A stretch of 64,000 bases of DNA from Mastigamoeba balamuthi (taxonomy: Eukaryota > Evosea > Mastigamoebida > Mastigamoebidae), in assembly GCA_902651635.1 (NCBI GenBank), contig CACRSC010000472.1:443487-507486 (forward strand), in the 5' to 3' direction. Under the pieces are notes generated by a model. It saw only the letters and a program-made list of their open reading frames with translations, had not been told where the DNA came from and did no database searches. The stretch's first letter is position 1; every line of letters starts with the position of its first letter. The position numbers were made by a program, and so were the translations under genes. Shown here in pieces: positions 42,155 through 52,861 of this stretch.

Positions 42155-45143
42155 CTAGAGTGACACTCTCTGATCCTGAGCATTTCTTTTCTTCCTATGA
42201 AGGAAGAACAATACACTTGCTGCTATACCAACACTCAGAAGAACTGTTCCAGAGACGACAGATGGCACAATGATGGGAACAATGAGAGTCTTAGCCTTTT
42301 CTGTCACCACGATGATAGTCTGATCTGTCCGCTGACTGGAACTTGCACTGACAAGTCTGTTGCTTGAGAGAGTTCTTGAAGAAGAAGAGCTGCTTTCAGA
42401 AGTGTTACCCGCCGAGATGCTCTCAGATATGGCAGTCTGGTTTGTTGCGTCCTCTGTGGAAGAGCTCTGATACTTCTCTACTGATGATCTGATAACGGAA
42501 TCACTATTGATACTGCTGGCACAGTTTAAGGTAAAGTTGCATGCTGTTATATTAATGGGATCAAGTGTGTGAACTCCATCTGATACAACTAGAAGAAATG
42601 ATGGGATAAGGCAACTTCCATCATTCACAAACACCAGATGACCATCCAACACGTCCTGCTGAGAGAAATTCTCCAGAGAAGTATCAGAGCTTGGCGTAAT
42701 GATATCAGCATATCTTAAGAATCGACCTGCCTGAATGGAAATGACAGTCCATATAAGAGAATTCGGTTCCTGTTCAGTGTCGGTTGCATTGAGAATACTT
42801 GATGTAATCAATGTGATACTTCCAATTCGTGATTTCAGACATCCAGTATGAACAACTGGTGAATAATCCTCTGGAATAAAGGTAATACTGGACTCAAATG
42901 GGATACTATGTGATTCATCTCCGGATACGGTTAGATTGTATGATGGAGAGATCCAGCTAAAGTCATGAGTGAATGCAACTGCACCTGCATCGACTTGTTC
43001 TTGGCTAAATTCGAGAATAGGATTTGAGTTTATGTTGTTAGCCCATACAAACCAACCATGTGAAGTTGATACAACTCTATAAGTCAGATTCTGGGGGGTA
43101 TCTGGAAACCCATATGATGACAGAATTGTACTGTTTAGAATATTTGTGGTTCCTCGCTTAATAACGAGGTTTCCAATGTTTATGGAGAGCTGGGAAATAT
43201 TGAACACAATGGTCACTTGCTCTGCCGGATTCAGGCACCCGCTGAGGACTGTATGAACCCGAACTGACATTGATGGTGTGTTCCGACTACCGTCATGAAC
43301 GAATTTATAACCTCCAGAAGCAAAGTCCTTGTATGTTATCATCTCAACTGATTCTTCTGGTTTTGTGTCGTGCTCGATGTGTCCAGCAGAAACAGAGGTG
43401 AATGTAAAGAATACCGATTCCTGGCTCGAATCGATCACTGAATCCAGATTCTGAAGTGTAAGTTGAACCACTGCTCCTCGGTAAGGAACCACGAGTTGTT
43501 TTCGACTCAGAACTGGCTGGTGTTTTCCATACACAATAAATGCCTTGCCAACCTGCTTATTCGCTCCCGGGTTGCCAAGGCCAAAGTCCATTACTCCATC
43601 AGAATTCAGGTCACCGATCTCCCATGCAACCCACCCCAGAGAATCGCTATTTGTTGATCCATCAATAGCCGTTGCACTGTCGCAGGAGGGGTCCATTATG
43701 GAGCTCGACCTCTGAATATCTTTCCAGTTGTCCCTGCCCCACAGTACCCACGTCCTCCCAGGGACCTGGGGATATCCTTGCCGGGGAGGCGGATTTGTCC
43801 ACGGCACGCCAACTAGAATGTCCTTGAAGCCATCGCCATTGAAATCGCCGAGTCCTATATTGTGCTCGTAGTAAAGCGTTGGGTCGACACCCATGATGTG
43901 AGCCTGGTCTGATCCGCAGAATCTCCATAGCCATACCCCGTCGTACTCCTGGTCCATAATTTGGCTAGTGTACATTATGCTTGGCCACACCCGCCTGCCA
44001 AAGAGTATGTACATGCGCGAGTTAGAGCTGCTCATCAGCATCAGGTCGCTCAGGTGGTCTCCATCGATGTCCGTAGCTCTCATCGAGTTTCCCAGCTGCT
44101 CGCCATAGAATTGGATTTTCTCGTATCCACCCCATTCAGCGAACCCCTTGATCCTGAACCCCGAGCCTCCTTTCGTAAGCTCTGCTGGGGTCGTGTTTCT
44201 GGGCCATGGCCTCCACGACGGCCGCCCAAACACCACGTAGACGATACCCTCATACGTCCAGTTTGTGCGGAAGATTCTGGAGTCCCCCGGAGCGGCAATC
44301 GCGAAGTCGTTCAACCCGTCTCCGTTGATATCTCCCAGCCCGGCACTGTTGTGGCCAAAGCCATAGGGCGATGAGGAGTTTACGACCATGGCATTCGTCT
44401 CAGAGATGAACTCCTGGATGGTCATGGCACCCTTGGACCACGTTGCTCCTTGCATTCCGAACACCACGTAGCTAAGCGACGAGTCGCAATCAGCTGCCCC
44501 AATGACGAGGTCGTCGATAAGGTCGCCGTTGATGTCGCCGACGTTCTGAGGCGATATGAGTGCCCCTTCCCCCTCTGTGCTCAGCGTGAACCCGTCGGCC
44601 CCGTTGAGCGAGTGTGTGGAGATATCAGCAGGCCACGTTCTGCGGCCCAAAATCACCACGGGGTGCGCCTTGAGACAAAAGTTGCCGGTACCGATCACGA
44701 GGTCCTTGAGCCCGTCTACGTTGAGGTCGATCACTGTGAACGACGATCCGAAGTTATTGCCATTGCCAATGATCTGCATGAGGGTGAGGAGTGCTCCCTC
44801 GAATCCCAGATGAGGAGAATACCCGAACGCCGTTGATGCCGTCGAACCAATACGAGGTGTTGATCACCAGAGGCAACCTGACTCCCTGCGGACGTCCGAA
44901 AACTATGTATAGGACGCCATCTCTTGTGCTTCTCAAGCCCCACGGCGCCGCCACTGCCGCGTCGTCGATGGCGTCCCCGTTAATATCGCCCAGAGGCCTC
45001 CAGTCGGATCCCATGTACTTTTCCTCGCTCTCATGGACTACCTGAGCTCCGTCGAGGGCCGAGAGGTTCTTGAGCTCGTAGAGGTGTGCCGTGTGGGCAG
45101 ATGCCACACAGACGAGCACGGCAATGGAGAGGGCGGTTCGCAT
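42155..45143 (-). CDS. Integrin-alpha-like seven-bladed FG-GAP type I membrane protein with CSPG-type repeats
   Basis: 979 residues in two exons; intron 44774-44822 turns two frames into a continuous FG-GAP blade (NGVRIIGNGNNFG). Signal peptide at residues 1-16. Seven Ca-binding loops are visible in order: DINGDAIDD, DLNVDGLKD, DINGDLIDD, DINGDGLND, DIDGDHLSD, DFNGDGFKD and DLNSDGVMD, the number found in integrin alpha propellers. After them come about three CSPG/cadherin-like beta repeats (FSQEQVDAGAVAFTHD, FSQQDVLDGHLVFVNDG), a Ser/Thr-rich stalk, one TM helix (IIVPSVVSGTVLLSVGIAAS) and a short basic tail. The tail lacks the GFFKR motif, so it is not a true integrin alpha. Likely role: adhesion or ligand binding at the cell surface. 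Confidence 0.85.
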
Positions 45144-45264
45144 GTGGCCTCACGTTCGCCTTTTGCGTTTTTTGTGGGCCTAAAAATGAGTTCCCTTGGG
45201 ATTCGATCCGCTTCATATATACTCTTCCGGGTACCCTGGGAAAACGGGAAGAATGCAGAGCCCA
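45144..45264. promoter_or_regulatory. Possible bidirectional promoter with TATA-like box
   Basis: A CATATATAC word lies at about 45212-45220. It is about 70-80 bases before the FG-GAP start codon on the minus strand and about 45 before a possible plus-strand start at 45265. Confidence 0.35.
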
Positions 45265-45545
45265 TGACCGAAATGCCCGTGCATTCGCCTGTCGATGAAA
45301 TCACCGCGGCGTTAGCGGCGAGGTTCCCTTACACGAAGAGCGCCCATGTCTTTGAACAGAGATGGTATGGACTCCAAGGTAGTGCGGTCCACAGGCACCT
45401 GTGCGAGGTGCCTAGTATCTGCCTGGCTCTCAAGCATCGAGTATTGCGGGAAACGGCTTTGAAAGGCAAATGGCATTGGAAGGCTGCGATGAGAAGCCAT
45501 GCGAGTAGTGGACTCGGCCGAGAGCGACGTTATTTTTATGTGTGA
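45265..45545 (+). CDS. Possible small protein, 93 residues, unassigned
   Basis: An open frame from an ATG (MTEMPVHSPVDEITAAL) to TAA at the end, between two minus-strand genes. It has a plausible mixed composition (FPYTKSAHVFEQRWYG, LKGKWHWKAAM), unlike the Arg/Pro-rich antisense shadows elsewhere, and a TATA-like box upstream. It could also be the first exon of a gene using a GT donor near 45365. No family recognised. Confidence 0.3.
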
Positions 45546-45569
45546 TCATAGGCGGGTCGCTCGGCCTCG

Positions 45570-47457
45570 TCAGCGGCGCGAGTGGCTGCTCCTGCTGCCG
45601 TGCGCAGACCTCCTGTGCTCGTTCTCTTTGGCCCTGGGCCTGCTCTTCGCCCTCTCTGCGTCCTGGCGCTCCTTGAACTCGAGAATGGCGCTGCGAAGAG
45701 TCTTGCAGGGGATCAGCGGGGCGGGGTCCATCGGAGCCCCGGTCATGGGGCTCGTGCTGTTGGTCCTGAGCCACCTCTTGATGGCCGAGCCCTCGTAGAT
45801 GAACCCGTCCGTGGCCACCACGGGGTCGCTCATGAGCTCGAGCGTGATGGGGCACAGGTACTCCCTGGGCGGCCCCTTGTCCTCGCTCTCCCTCTCCCTC
45901 GGCGTGCGCCTCTCGGCCCGGTCGTTGTCGTGCATCACGGCCGAGAAGCACTCGGAGAGGGCGAGGAAGTAGGAGCTCCGGAGGGCCGTGGTGCTCTCGA
46001 GCAGCGCTCGGCGATCGCTCTCGTCGTCCATCGCGAACTCCTCGGCCAGGTCGACCTCGTCGACCTGCATTAGCTGCTCGCCAGTGACCCCCGCCCGCGT
46101 TATCGCCGCCACGTTCTCGGGCGCAACCTCCTGCGCGCGCAGCCACGTGGCCACCTCCTCTGGCCCCCACGTCCCCACTAGGAGAGCCTCTGCTGCAGTT
46201 GTTCTGTGAGTGGTGAGAGGCAAGGGCTCGCTGACCTTTCTTCGGAGATCTCTGCTGCCGAGCCCTCGAGGAGGACGAGGGCGTGGACGAGCCGCTGGCG
46301 AACCCCTCGATGGCGGCGCGCGTGACGAGCAGCTGCCCGCACGCCGCCACCGTGTGCATCGCGTGGCGCAGGCGCTTGCGTTCGGCGAACGACCGCAGCC
46401 CCAGCGACCGCATCTGCTCGTCGTCCATCCGCGCCAGCACGGCCCCGTCGACGCGCGACACCTCGAACGCCGCCGCGTGCTGCGCGAGCCCCAGATCGCG
46501 CAGCACGTCGCCCACGTCGGCAGCCGACAGATAGGCGACCCTACAGCGCCCGATGAGCCTCGAGAGCTCCGCCTCGCGCTTCCCGGTGCGCTCGAGCTCC
46601 GCTCGCGCGTCGCGCTCTGCGCGGGCAGTGCGCTCGGTCTCGACCTTGGCCTTGCGGGCCTTCTCTGCGAGGTCGTCGGTTATCGCCTGCGCGTCCTCCA
46701 CGAGCCCCTCGAGCCGCTTCAGGTCTGCGCGCTCCTCCTCGAGCTTCCTCTCGGCCTCGGCGACGACGGCCTTCTTGCGCTCGACCTCCCTGAGCGCCGC
46801 TGCGACGTCCTTCTCCGAGTGCCTGTGCATCTTCTCGGCCCTGGCCTCCTGCTTGGCCGCTTCTGCCGCCCGCGAGCTCGCCTGCTCGAACGTGGCCCTC
46901 CACACAGCCGCAGAGGCCAGCGGCCCGCTGCCCCGGAACACCGCAGCCGGAGCAGAGGCGGCAGCGGCCGGAGACGAGACCGCGGGGGTCCCGCTCTTCG
47001 GAGACGACGGGGAGGCCGTCTCCGAGACCCCGACAGAGGCGAAGAGCTTCTTCCACTCCTGCGGGACGTTCTGGGCCTCCCACCCGCGCTCCTCGTCCCA
47101 GCCGACGTGGACGGCCCTGCGGAAGCCCTGCGGGCCCGAGATGGCAAACTCGGACGACTCTGTGGAAGCCCCAGCCCCGCCACGCATCGTGCTGTACGCA
47201 CGAGCTCCGGCACGCTTGACGGCCGTCTTCAGTTTGCCCAGTCGCGTTGGGCGAGGGGCGGCAGAGGCCTGGGCAGGCGGCTGCTGGTCAGGCTGCTGCT
47301 GCGGGGCTGCGGGACCTGCTGCAGGGGCTGCAGGGGCCGGGGAGGCTGGGGAGGAGTCCGAAGGGGACGCCGGAACCACGGGGGCATCGAGGGACGAGGC
47401 TCGCTGGCGGTGTGAGTTGCGGGAGTGTGCTTTGCTGTGGTGAGAGGTCGAGGACAT
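45570..47457 (-). CDS. CRIB-coiled-coil-SAM-SAM-U-box protein, putative Rho-regulated E3 ubiquitin ligase
   Basis: 614 residues, two exons, intron 46193-46235. Order: Pro/Ala/Gln-rich N-terminus; CRIB-like motif at about 106-120 (ISGPQGFRRAVHVGWD, with the first CRIB His replaced by Arg) and a short PBD-like extension; long charged coiled coil (about 190-305); SAM domain (about 310-370, DVLRDLGLAQHAAAF); a second SAM-like domain (about 417-490, WGPEEVATWLRAQEV); U-box (about 510-580, YLCPITLELMSDPVV, FIYEGSAIKRWL, SPMTGAPM). U-boxes recruit E2 enzymes; CRIB motifs bind GTP-loaded Rac/Cdc42. The Arg/Ser/His tail is basic. The ATG at 47457 was chosen because it is the first ATG in frame. Confidence 0.8.
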
Positions 47458-48184
47458 GTTAAGGCTATGCAAAAGCACAGTTTTAGACTTGATTCCCTTT
47501 TTAGCTCAGATTTTGTGCCCAATACAGATTTAGGCAGCAGATTGTATGTGGCCCGGAGCACACCGAAACGGCCCCTGTTGGAATGCCATATCATCGTGGA
47601 ATCTGGCCCACGAGCGCTCCTGTGTGAGCCTGAGGTGTCCTTGATGAGAGTAAGGGCGTGCGGCTTTTTTCGTTCACTTGTTGGGCCGTTTCGCACGAAT
47701 AACATCCTTGTGGTTATCTCTCTCTCTCTCACTCTCTCTCTCTCTCTCTCATGACTTGCTCTGTCTCAGCTGCTCCTTGCTGGAGGCGAGGCCCACGCAA
47801 CAGATTTGACAATCGGCAGAGCTGCACTCTCCGGAATGGAAAAAAAGCCAAGCCCGTTGGTTGTTGGTGCAGCGGGACGTAGGGATGAGGACCAGGCACA
47901 GAAACTGCCTCTGTCATGTTGGTGTCGACGGTTGGTGATGAGGTTGTGTTGCGCTAGTGTATTACGTTTCTCGTCCTTCTATCTCTGGGCAATGATGAAC
48001 CTAAGTTGCACTGTGTTGTTCAGGAGGGTTTCAGTCACTCTACGAGATATTAGGCAGTAGCATAAGCAGTCACATTCACACGCGCACACCCCCCGAGAGA
48101 CCGCACAACTGACGTGCAGAGTGGTTCAGATCTCAGCCACTCACAGAACATACGCCCGTTGATTCAGCGGTTCGCCGACGACCC
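47458..48184. promoter_or_regulatory. Divergent intergenic region with a (CT)n microsatellite
   Basis: 727 bases between the U-box gene (minus) and the GDPD gene (plus). A CT/TC tract runs from about 47718 to 47750. No supported gene. Both promoters should lie here. Confidence 0.5.
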
Positions 48185-49816
48185 ATGGAGTGCGAGGCCC
48201 GGCAGCACGCCCGCGGTGCGCCCGTCGTCGTGGGCACGCTTCTCGCCGCCCTGCTGGCGACGCTCGGGCTCCTCGTCTGCGCGGTCTGCTCCAACTCGTG
48301 GTGCATCATCTCTGAATTCCTCTTCATCACCCTCGGCCTCAGGTCCGTCTCTCGACTCCCCGCACAGCCCGATCTGCCAGGGGCGTTGGCTTGTCGGTAT
48401 TTTTGCTCACGGAGTCGCGGGTGCAGAGAGGTGCCGATGAAGCAGATGGCTGTGTCGCTGGCGTTCCTGCAGGCAGTGGCCCTGGCAGGGCTGCTGGTGG
48501 CCCACCTGACGCGCGCCGAGCCCCTGCCCGCACGAGGCCAGTCGCTGTGCACGGCCGTCGGGGCCTTCTCGGTGGTGTCGTCGGTCATGGTCATGTGCCC
48601 CGACATCGCCCAGGGGACGGCCACGCGGTTCGCTGTCCACTTCGCGCCGGCCCTGCACCTGCTGGCCCTGGCGATGGCCACGTGGGCCGCGTTCCTCATC
48701 GCCCCCGTCGTGGTGTCTCGGCTCCGCTGCGCCTCCGGGGCCGTGTCCGGCAGCTCGCGCCTGTGCCTCGCCTGCCTGGTGTACTCGGGGGTCCTCGTCA
48801 TGGCGGCGATGCTCCTCTTGCCGCTGGTCATCGAGCGGACCTCGACGGGGATCATCAGGGGGCAGATGCCGCGCAAGCCGCGCCTGATCGCGCACAGGGG
48901 CCTCTCTCGCGCTGCCCCAGAGAACAGCCTCGAGGGCATCGAGGTGGCCTCGGAGGCTGGCATGTACGGCGTCGAGTTCGACGTGGCCGTCACGCGGGAC
49001 GGCGTGCCAGTGCTGCTACACGACAGGACCTTCAGGCGCACCACTGACATCGACAGCGTCTTCCCCGGACGCGCCCGCGACGACCCGTCGCACTTCACGT
49101 CGCAGGAGCTTTCGAGGCTCACGCTGAGCCGCTGGTGCAACAGGCAGTGCGACGGGCCCCTGGACGAGGAGATCGAGCGCACGTTCAACGAGGCACGAGT
49201 GCCCACGATGGCGCAAGCGCTCGAGTCAGCGCAGAGGCAGCGCCTGCACGCCATCTGGGACCTCAGGAAGCCCAGCAACGAGCACGCGGGCGACTGGATG
49301 GACATCATCCTCAACGTGACGATGGCGTCGACGGCGGTGGACAGGTCGCTGGTGTGGTGGCTGTCGGATGGCATGTCCGAGCGAGCCCGGAGCGCGGGGT
49401 TCAAGCGCGCGTGCCCCGTGAAGCCCGGCCACTGGGAGAGGGCCGAGGGGAGGCAGTGCGACGTGCTGAACATGCACCACGCAGTGAGTGTGGAGGAGCT
49501 GCAGAGGGCGAAGAAGAGCGGGGCGTGGGTGAACGTGTACGTGGTGGACACCGAGTGGCTGTTCTCGCAGCTGTGGGTGCTCGGCGTCGACTCTGTGACC
49601 ACCACGAACCCGTTCGTGATGGCCAGGATGCACAAGCCCGCGTACACGCTCGACCTGTGGACGTACAGGTCCCTGTGGGCTCTGGCGGATCTTGTGACCT
49701 TGCTGGTCGTGACCGGCCGGCTTCTTGTTGTGCTCGGAGGTCCGTCATCGCGTAGAGCAGACACCGAACTGTTCTTCATGTGTGACGACAGCATGGAGAG
49801 CAGGCAGAATCGCTGA
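48185..49816 (+). CDS. Multi-pass membrane glycerophosphodiester phosphodiesterase (GDE2-like topology)
   Basis: 515 residues if an in-frame 84-base intron (48343-48426) is removed, joining LGLR to EVPMKQM. About five hydrophobic helices fill residues 10-215, the GDPD TIM barrel follows, and one more helix (LADLVTLLVVTGRLLVVLGG) lies near the C-terminus. Catalytic residues: LIAHRGLSRAAPENS (His-Arg-Gly and Glu-Asn), GVEFDV (Glu-x-Asp) and LLHDRT (His-Asp). Vertebrate GDE2/GDPD5 also places its catalytic domain between TM5 and TM6, outside the cytoplasm, where it cleaves GPI anchors or glycerophosphodiesters. Substrate here is unknown. Confidence 0.82.
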   Translation: MECEARQHARGAPVVVGTLLAALLATLGLLVCAVCSNSWCIISEFLFITLGLRSVSRLPAQPDLPGALACRYFCSRSRGCREVPMKQMAVSLAFLQAVALAGLLVAHLTRAEPLPARGQSLCTAVGAFSVVSSVMVMCPDIAQGTATRFAVHFAPALHLLALAMATWAAFLIAPVVVSRLRCASGAVSGSSRLCLACLVYSGVLVMAAMLLLPLVIERTSTGIIRGQMPRKPRLIAHRGLSRAAPENSLEGIEVASEAGMYGVEFDVAVTRDGVPVLLHDRTFRRTTDIDSVFPGRARDDPSHFTSQELSRLTLSRWCNRQCDGPLDEEIERTFNEARVPTMAQALESAQRQRLHAIWDLRKPSNEHAGDWMDIILNVTMASTAVDRSLVWWLSDGMSERARSAGFKRACPVKPGHWERAEGRQCDVLNMHHAVSVEELQRAKKSGAWVNVYVVDTEWLFSQLWVLGVDSVTTTNPFVMARMHKPAYTLDLWTYRSLWALADLVTLLVVTGRLLVVLGGPSSRRADTELFFMCDDSMESRQNR

Positions 49817-50040
49817 AATGTACTACTGTAGCACTTTGTTATCAACAAAGTCTGGCCTAATACTCCCAATTCATAATTGCGGGCCACTCCCCGAGTAGCA
49901 ACGCGCTCAAATACATCCGGAAATCAATGCGTCGGGTCGGAGGTCGTGCGACTCTTGGTGTCGCCGCTATAGGTGCGTGTGGCGTTTGGACGAAGCGTTG
50001 CGGGTGTCTCAGAGCGACATCAGGCTACTCTGGTCCCCCA

Positions 50041-52338
50041 ATGTCTTCAGACGAGGAGCAGCGCCTGCGGGCGCTATTCGGGCCTCCTGTCATCGCGCCC
50101 CCGAGCGCGTGGACCCCCGCCACCGCGCCCCCGCAGCCGCAGCAGCCGCGCACCATCCTCCCTCCCACCGTCACCTGTACGCGTTTGTCTCTGGAACCCG
50201 ATCGGTTCTCAGCAGGTTTTTGGTCTCAGCCAAGGCACCCGGGCCGCCGGCCTCGCTGGGACTGGCCCCGGGCGGGCCTCTGCCGTCGGCCGAGCGCGTC
50301 GCCGAGCTCGAGAAGAGGCTGAGGGAGAAGGACGACGAGCTGAGGGAGCTCAAGCGGCTCGTCGTCAGGCTGCAGGACGTCGTGCTCGAGGAGCGCCCGA
50401 TGCACGAGGCCGCGCCGAGGCTCGAGCAGGTCATGGGCGGCAGCGCGGCCGCCAGGTCCCTCGACGTCAGCGCCCTCAGCTCGTTCTCCACGACGCCCAG
50501 CAGGACCCTTCTCGCCTCCGAGTCGTCCGACTCGGACCTGTTCAGTACGTGAACCGCTTTTTCCCTCGGTTCCGCATGGGGTGCTGACGAGTTTTCGTCG
50601 CGTTTGGTGACGGGGCCCCAGCGTCCGGACCGCCGTCGCCCTCGGAGCCCTTTGGCGAGCCGTTCCTCCCGTCGTCGCTGCTCTCTGTGACGCCCCCTGT
50701 GGCCCGCCGTCCGGCTGTGCTGAGGCCGCCCGCACCGATTCGTGGGCAGGCGCCCGTCCCCCAGGCCCCTCTCGGCGCCGTGTCGCTGCCGCCGGTCATC
50801 GCGGCGCAGAGGGTGCCGCCGTCGGTGCCGGTCGGGCCCCAGGTCTCGCCGATCCAGAGGCCCGGGATGGCCCAGCAGCCGTCCATGCTGTCGTCGCCCC
50901 CGCCCTCGAGGAGGGCCACGACGGCGGTGCCCTCGCTGCTGCCGACCCCGCCGCCCACGAGCCCCGGGACCCCTCTGCCGGCTGCACCTCTGCAGCCCAC
51001 CGCGGCCCCGTTCATCCGCAAGATCAAGTCGCCGCTGGTTTCGCCCCTGATGGGCCCAGCGGGAATCCCCGTCGTCACGCTCCCCGTCGCTGCTGGGGTC
51101 CCCGCGATGCCCGCGATGCCGCCCGCAGTCGCCGCCGGGATGACGCGGTCTCGCGGGGACAGCGACGCCTCGGAGGGGAGCATGGGGCCCACGTCGCCGG
51201 CGGCTTTGGAGGAGATGAAGGGGCAGATGTACCAGCTGACCAAGTACCAGGCCGGGTGCAGGTTCCTGCAGCGCCAGCTCGACGACCACGGGACCCCGGA
51301 GAACGTGCAGCTCGTGTTCGAGGAGGTCTACGAGCACCTGCCCGACATGATGGTCGACCCCTACGGCCAGTACCTCGTGCCCAAGCTCATGCAGCACGGG
51401 ACCCCTCCGCAGCGCCAGGCCATCGTCGACAAGCTGCTCCCCGACATCGTCAAATACGCTTGCAGTTGCGTCGTTGCGTCACAGAAGCGGAACTGAGGTC
51501 CTCACACATTTTGCCCCTCAGACCAGTACGGGAGCCACGGGTCGCAGAAGATGCTGGTGTTCCTGAGCCCGGGGCAGGTGCAGCAGGTCTCGGAGGCGAT
51601 CAAGCCGCGGATGATGGAGCTCTGCAAGGACGTCAAGGGCAACTACTTTGTGCAGGCCTTCCTCAAGCTCTTCCCGCCCGACCGCACCGAGTTCATCTAC
51701 GACTTCATCTGCGAGAACCTCATGGAGGTCTCTGGCCACAAGGTGACCCTCTGATCGGCCGGCCTTGGCGTTCTTAAGGCTCACAACGGTCGTTTCGTCC
51801 GTTCAAGGTCGGGTGCACCGTCGTGAGCAAGGCCGTCGACTGCGCGCCGCCGGCGCAGCTGGAGAGGCTCGCGCAGGAGGTCATCTCGCGCGCCCTCGTG
51901 CTCATGCAGGACCAGTACGCCAACTACGTCGTGCAGCACATGATCACGCACACGGACCTCGCGCCGCGCATCATCCGGGCGGCCATCGGCCACATCGCCT
52001 TCCTCTCGACCCAGAAGTTCAGCTCCAACGTTATCGAGAAGGCACGGTCCCCGCCGACTGGCCAGCCACTCGCGCTCACACGTCGCTTGCGACGGCCCGC
52101 TCAGTGCCTCGAGGTGGCAGAGGAGGACCTGTACGCCGCGATGCTGAGGGAGATCATGGCGGACAAGAGCCTGCCGGTCCTGCTCGACGACCAGTTCGGC
52201 AACTTTGTGATACAGACGGCGCTGGACACTGCCGGGCCCGAGATGCACGCCCAGCTCGTGCAGAAGATCCTGCCGCACATACACGAGGCGCACTCGCCGT
52301 ACGCCATGCACATCCAGAAGAAGCTGCTGCGCGTGTGA
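50041..52338 (+). CDS. Pumilio-family RNA-binding protein (eight Puf repeats)
   Basis: 660 residues, six exons; introns 50177-50229, 50545-50621, 51465-51521, 51743-51807 and 52042-52104. The last is GC-AG, fixed by the conserved join SSNVIEK-CLE. The N-terminal half is Pro-rich, low complexity, with a short coiled coil (ERVAELEKRLREKDDEL). The C-terminal half holds eight Puf repeats. RNA-facing triplets can be read: R2 PYGQYLVPKL, R3 YGSHGSQKM, R4 KGNYFVQAF, R5 GCTVVSKAV, R6 YANYVVQHM, R7 FSSNVIEK, R8 FGNFVIQTA. Puf proteins bind 3' UTR UGUA-type sites and repress translation. R2 to R5 depart from the usual NYxxQ/SxxxE/CxxxQ set, so the target may differ. Confidence 0.9.
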
Positions 52339-52861
52339 TTTCGCAGTGATCCGCTGATGAATGCTTGTCTTGCTCGATTGGTGCATTCTCTCCTCGTTGT
52401 CCGGCTGGAATGATGGACGTCTCGCATTGAAGCAACCCGAAATCGCCCACGACTCCTCCGCCTCGTGAATGAGGTCGGTGGGATGCACTCGGTGATGTCT
52501 GCCTGTGCAGGTTGTCGAACTGATCATCTTGTGACTCGGTGGCTGGCCTACAACGATCATTAGCAATCGGTGCCACTCCCCTTAGAGTTCAGGGCACGCC
52601 CTGTGTTTTTTGGCTGTCCGACATCATACGGGCAATTCCGCGAGACCCTGAGAACACACAGCTGCCGCGGGGAGATAAGCCGGAGCACTTTGCCCCACGA
52701 TACAGTGAGGGCAGGCACAGCTCTTGGCAATATTCGTGAGCGCCGTTGATGGGGTATCTTTCTGCGAGCGAGGGTGATGGCTCCTTTGTTCTGTGGCTTT
52801 GAAATGTGCAAATCATCACCGTCGCTCAGCTCTTATCGAGCAGTGTAACTATGAAATGCCT
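52339..52861. other. Intergenic between convergent genes, no gene seen
   Basis: 523 bases between the ends of Pumilio (plus) and GH5 (minus). Only short overlapping frames. Confidence 0.5.

Noticed and set aside
44754-45143. A frameshift near the start of the FG-GAP gene
   Set aside because: A 49-base intron with GT...CATGCAG explains the frame change and restores an FG-GAP blade.
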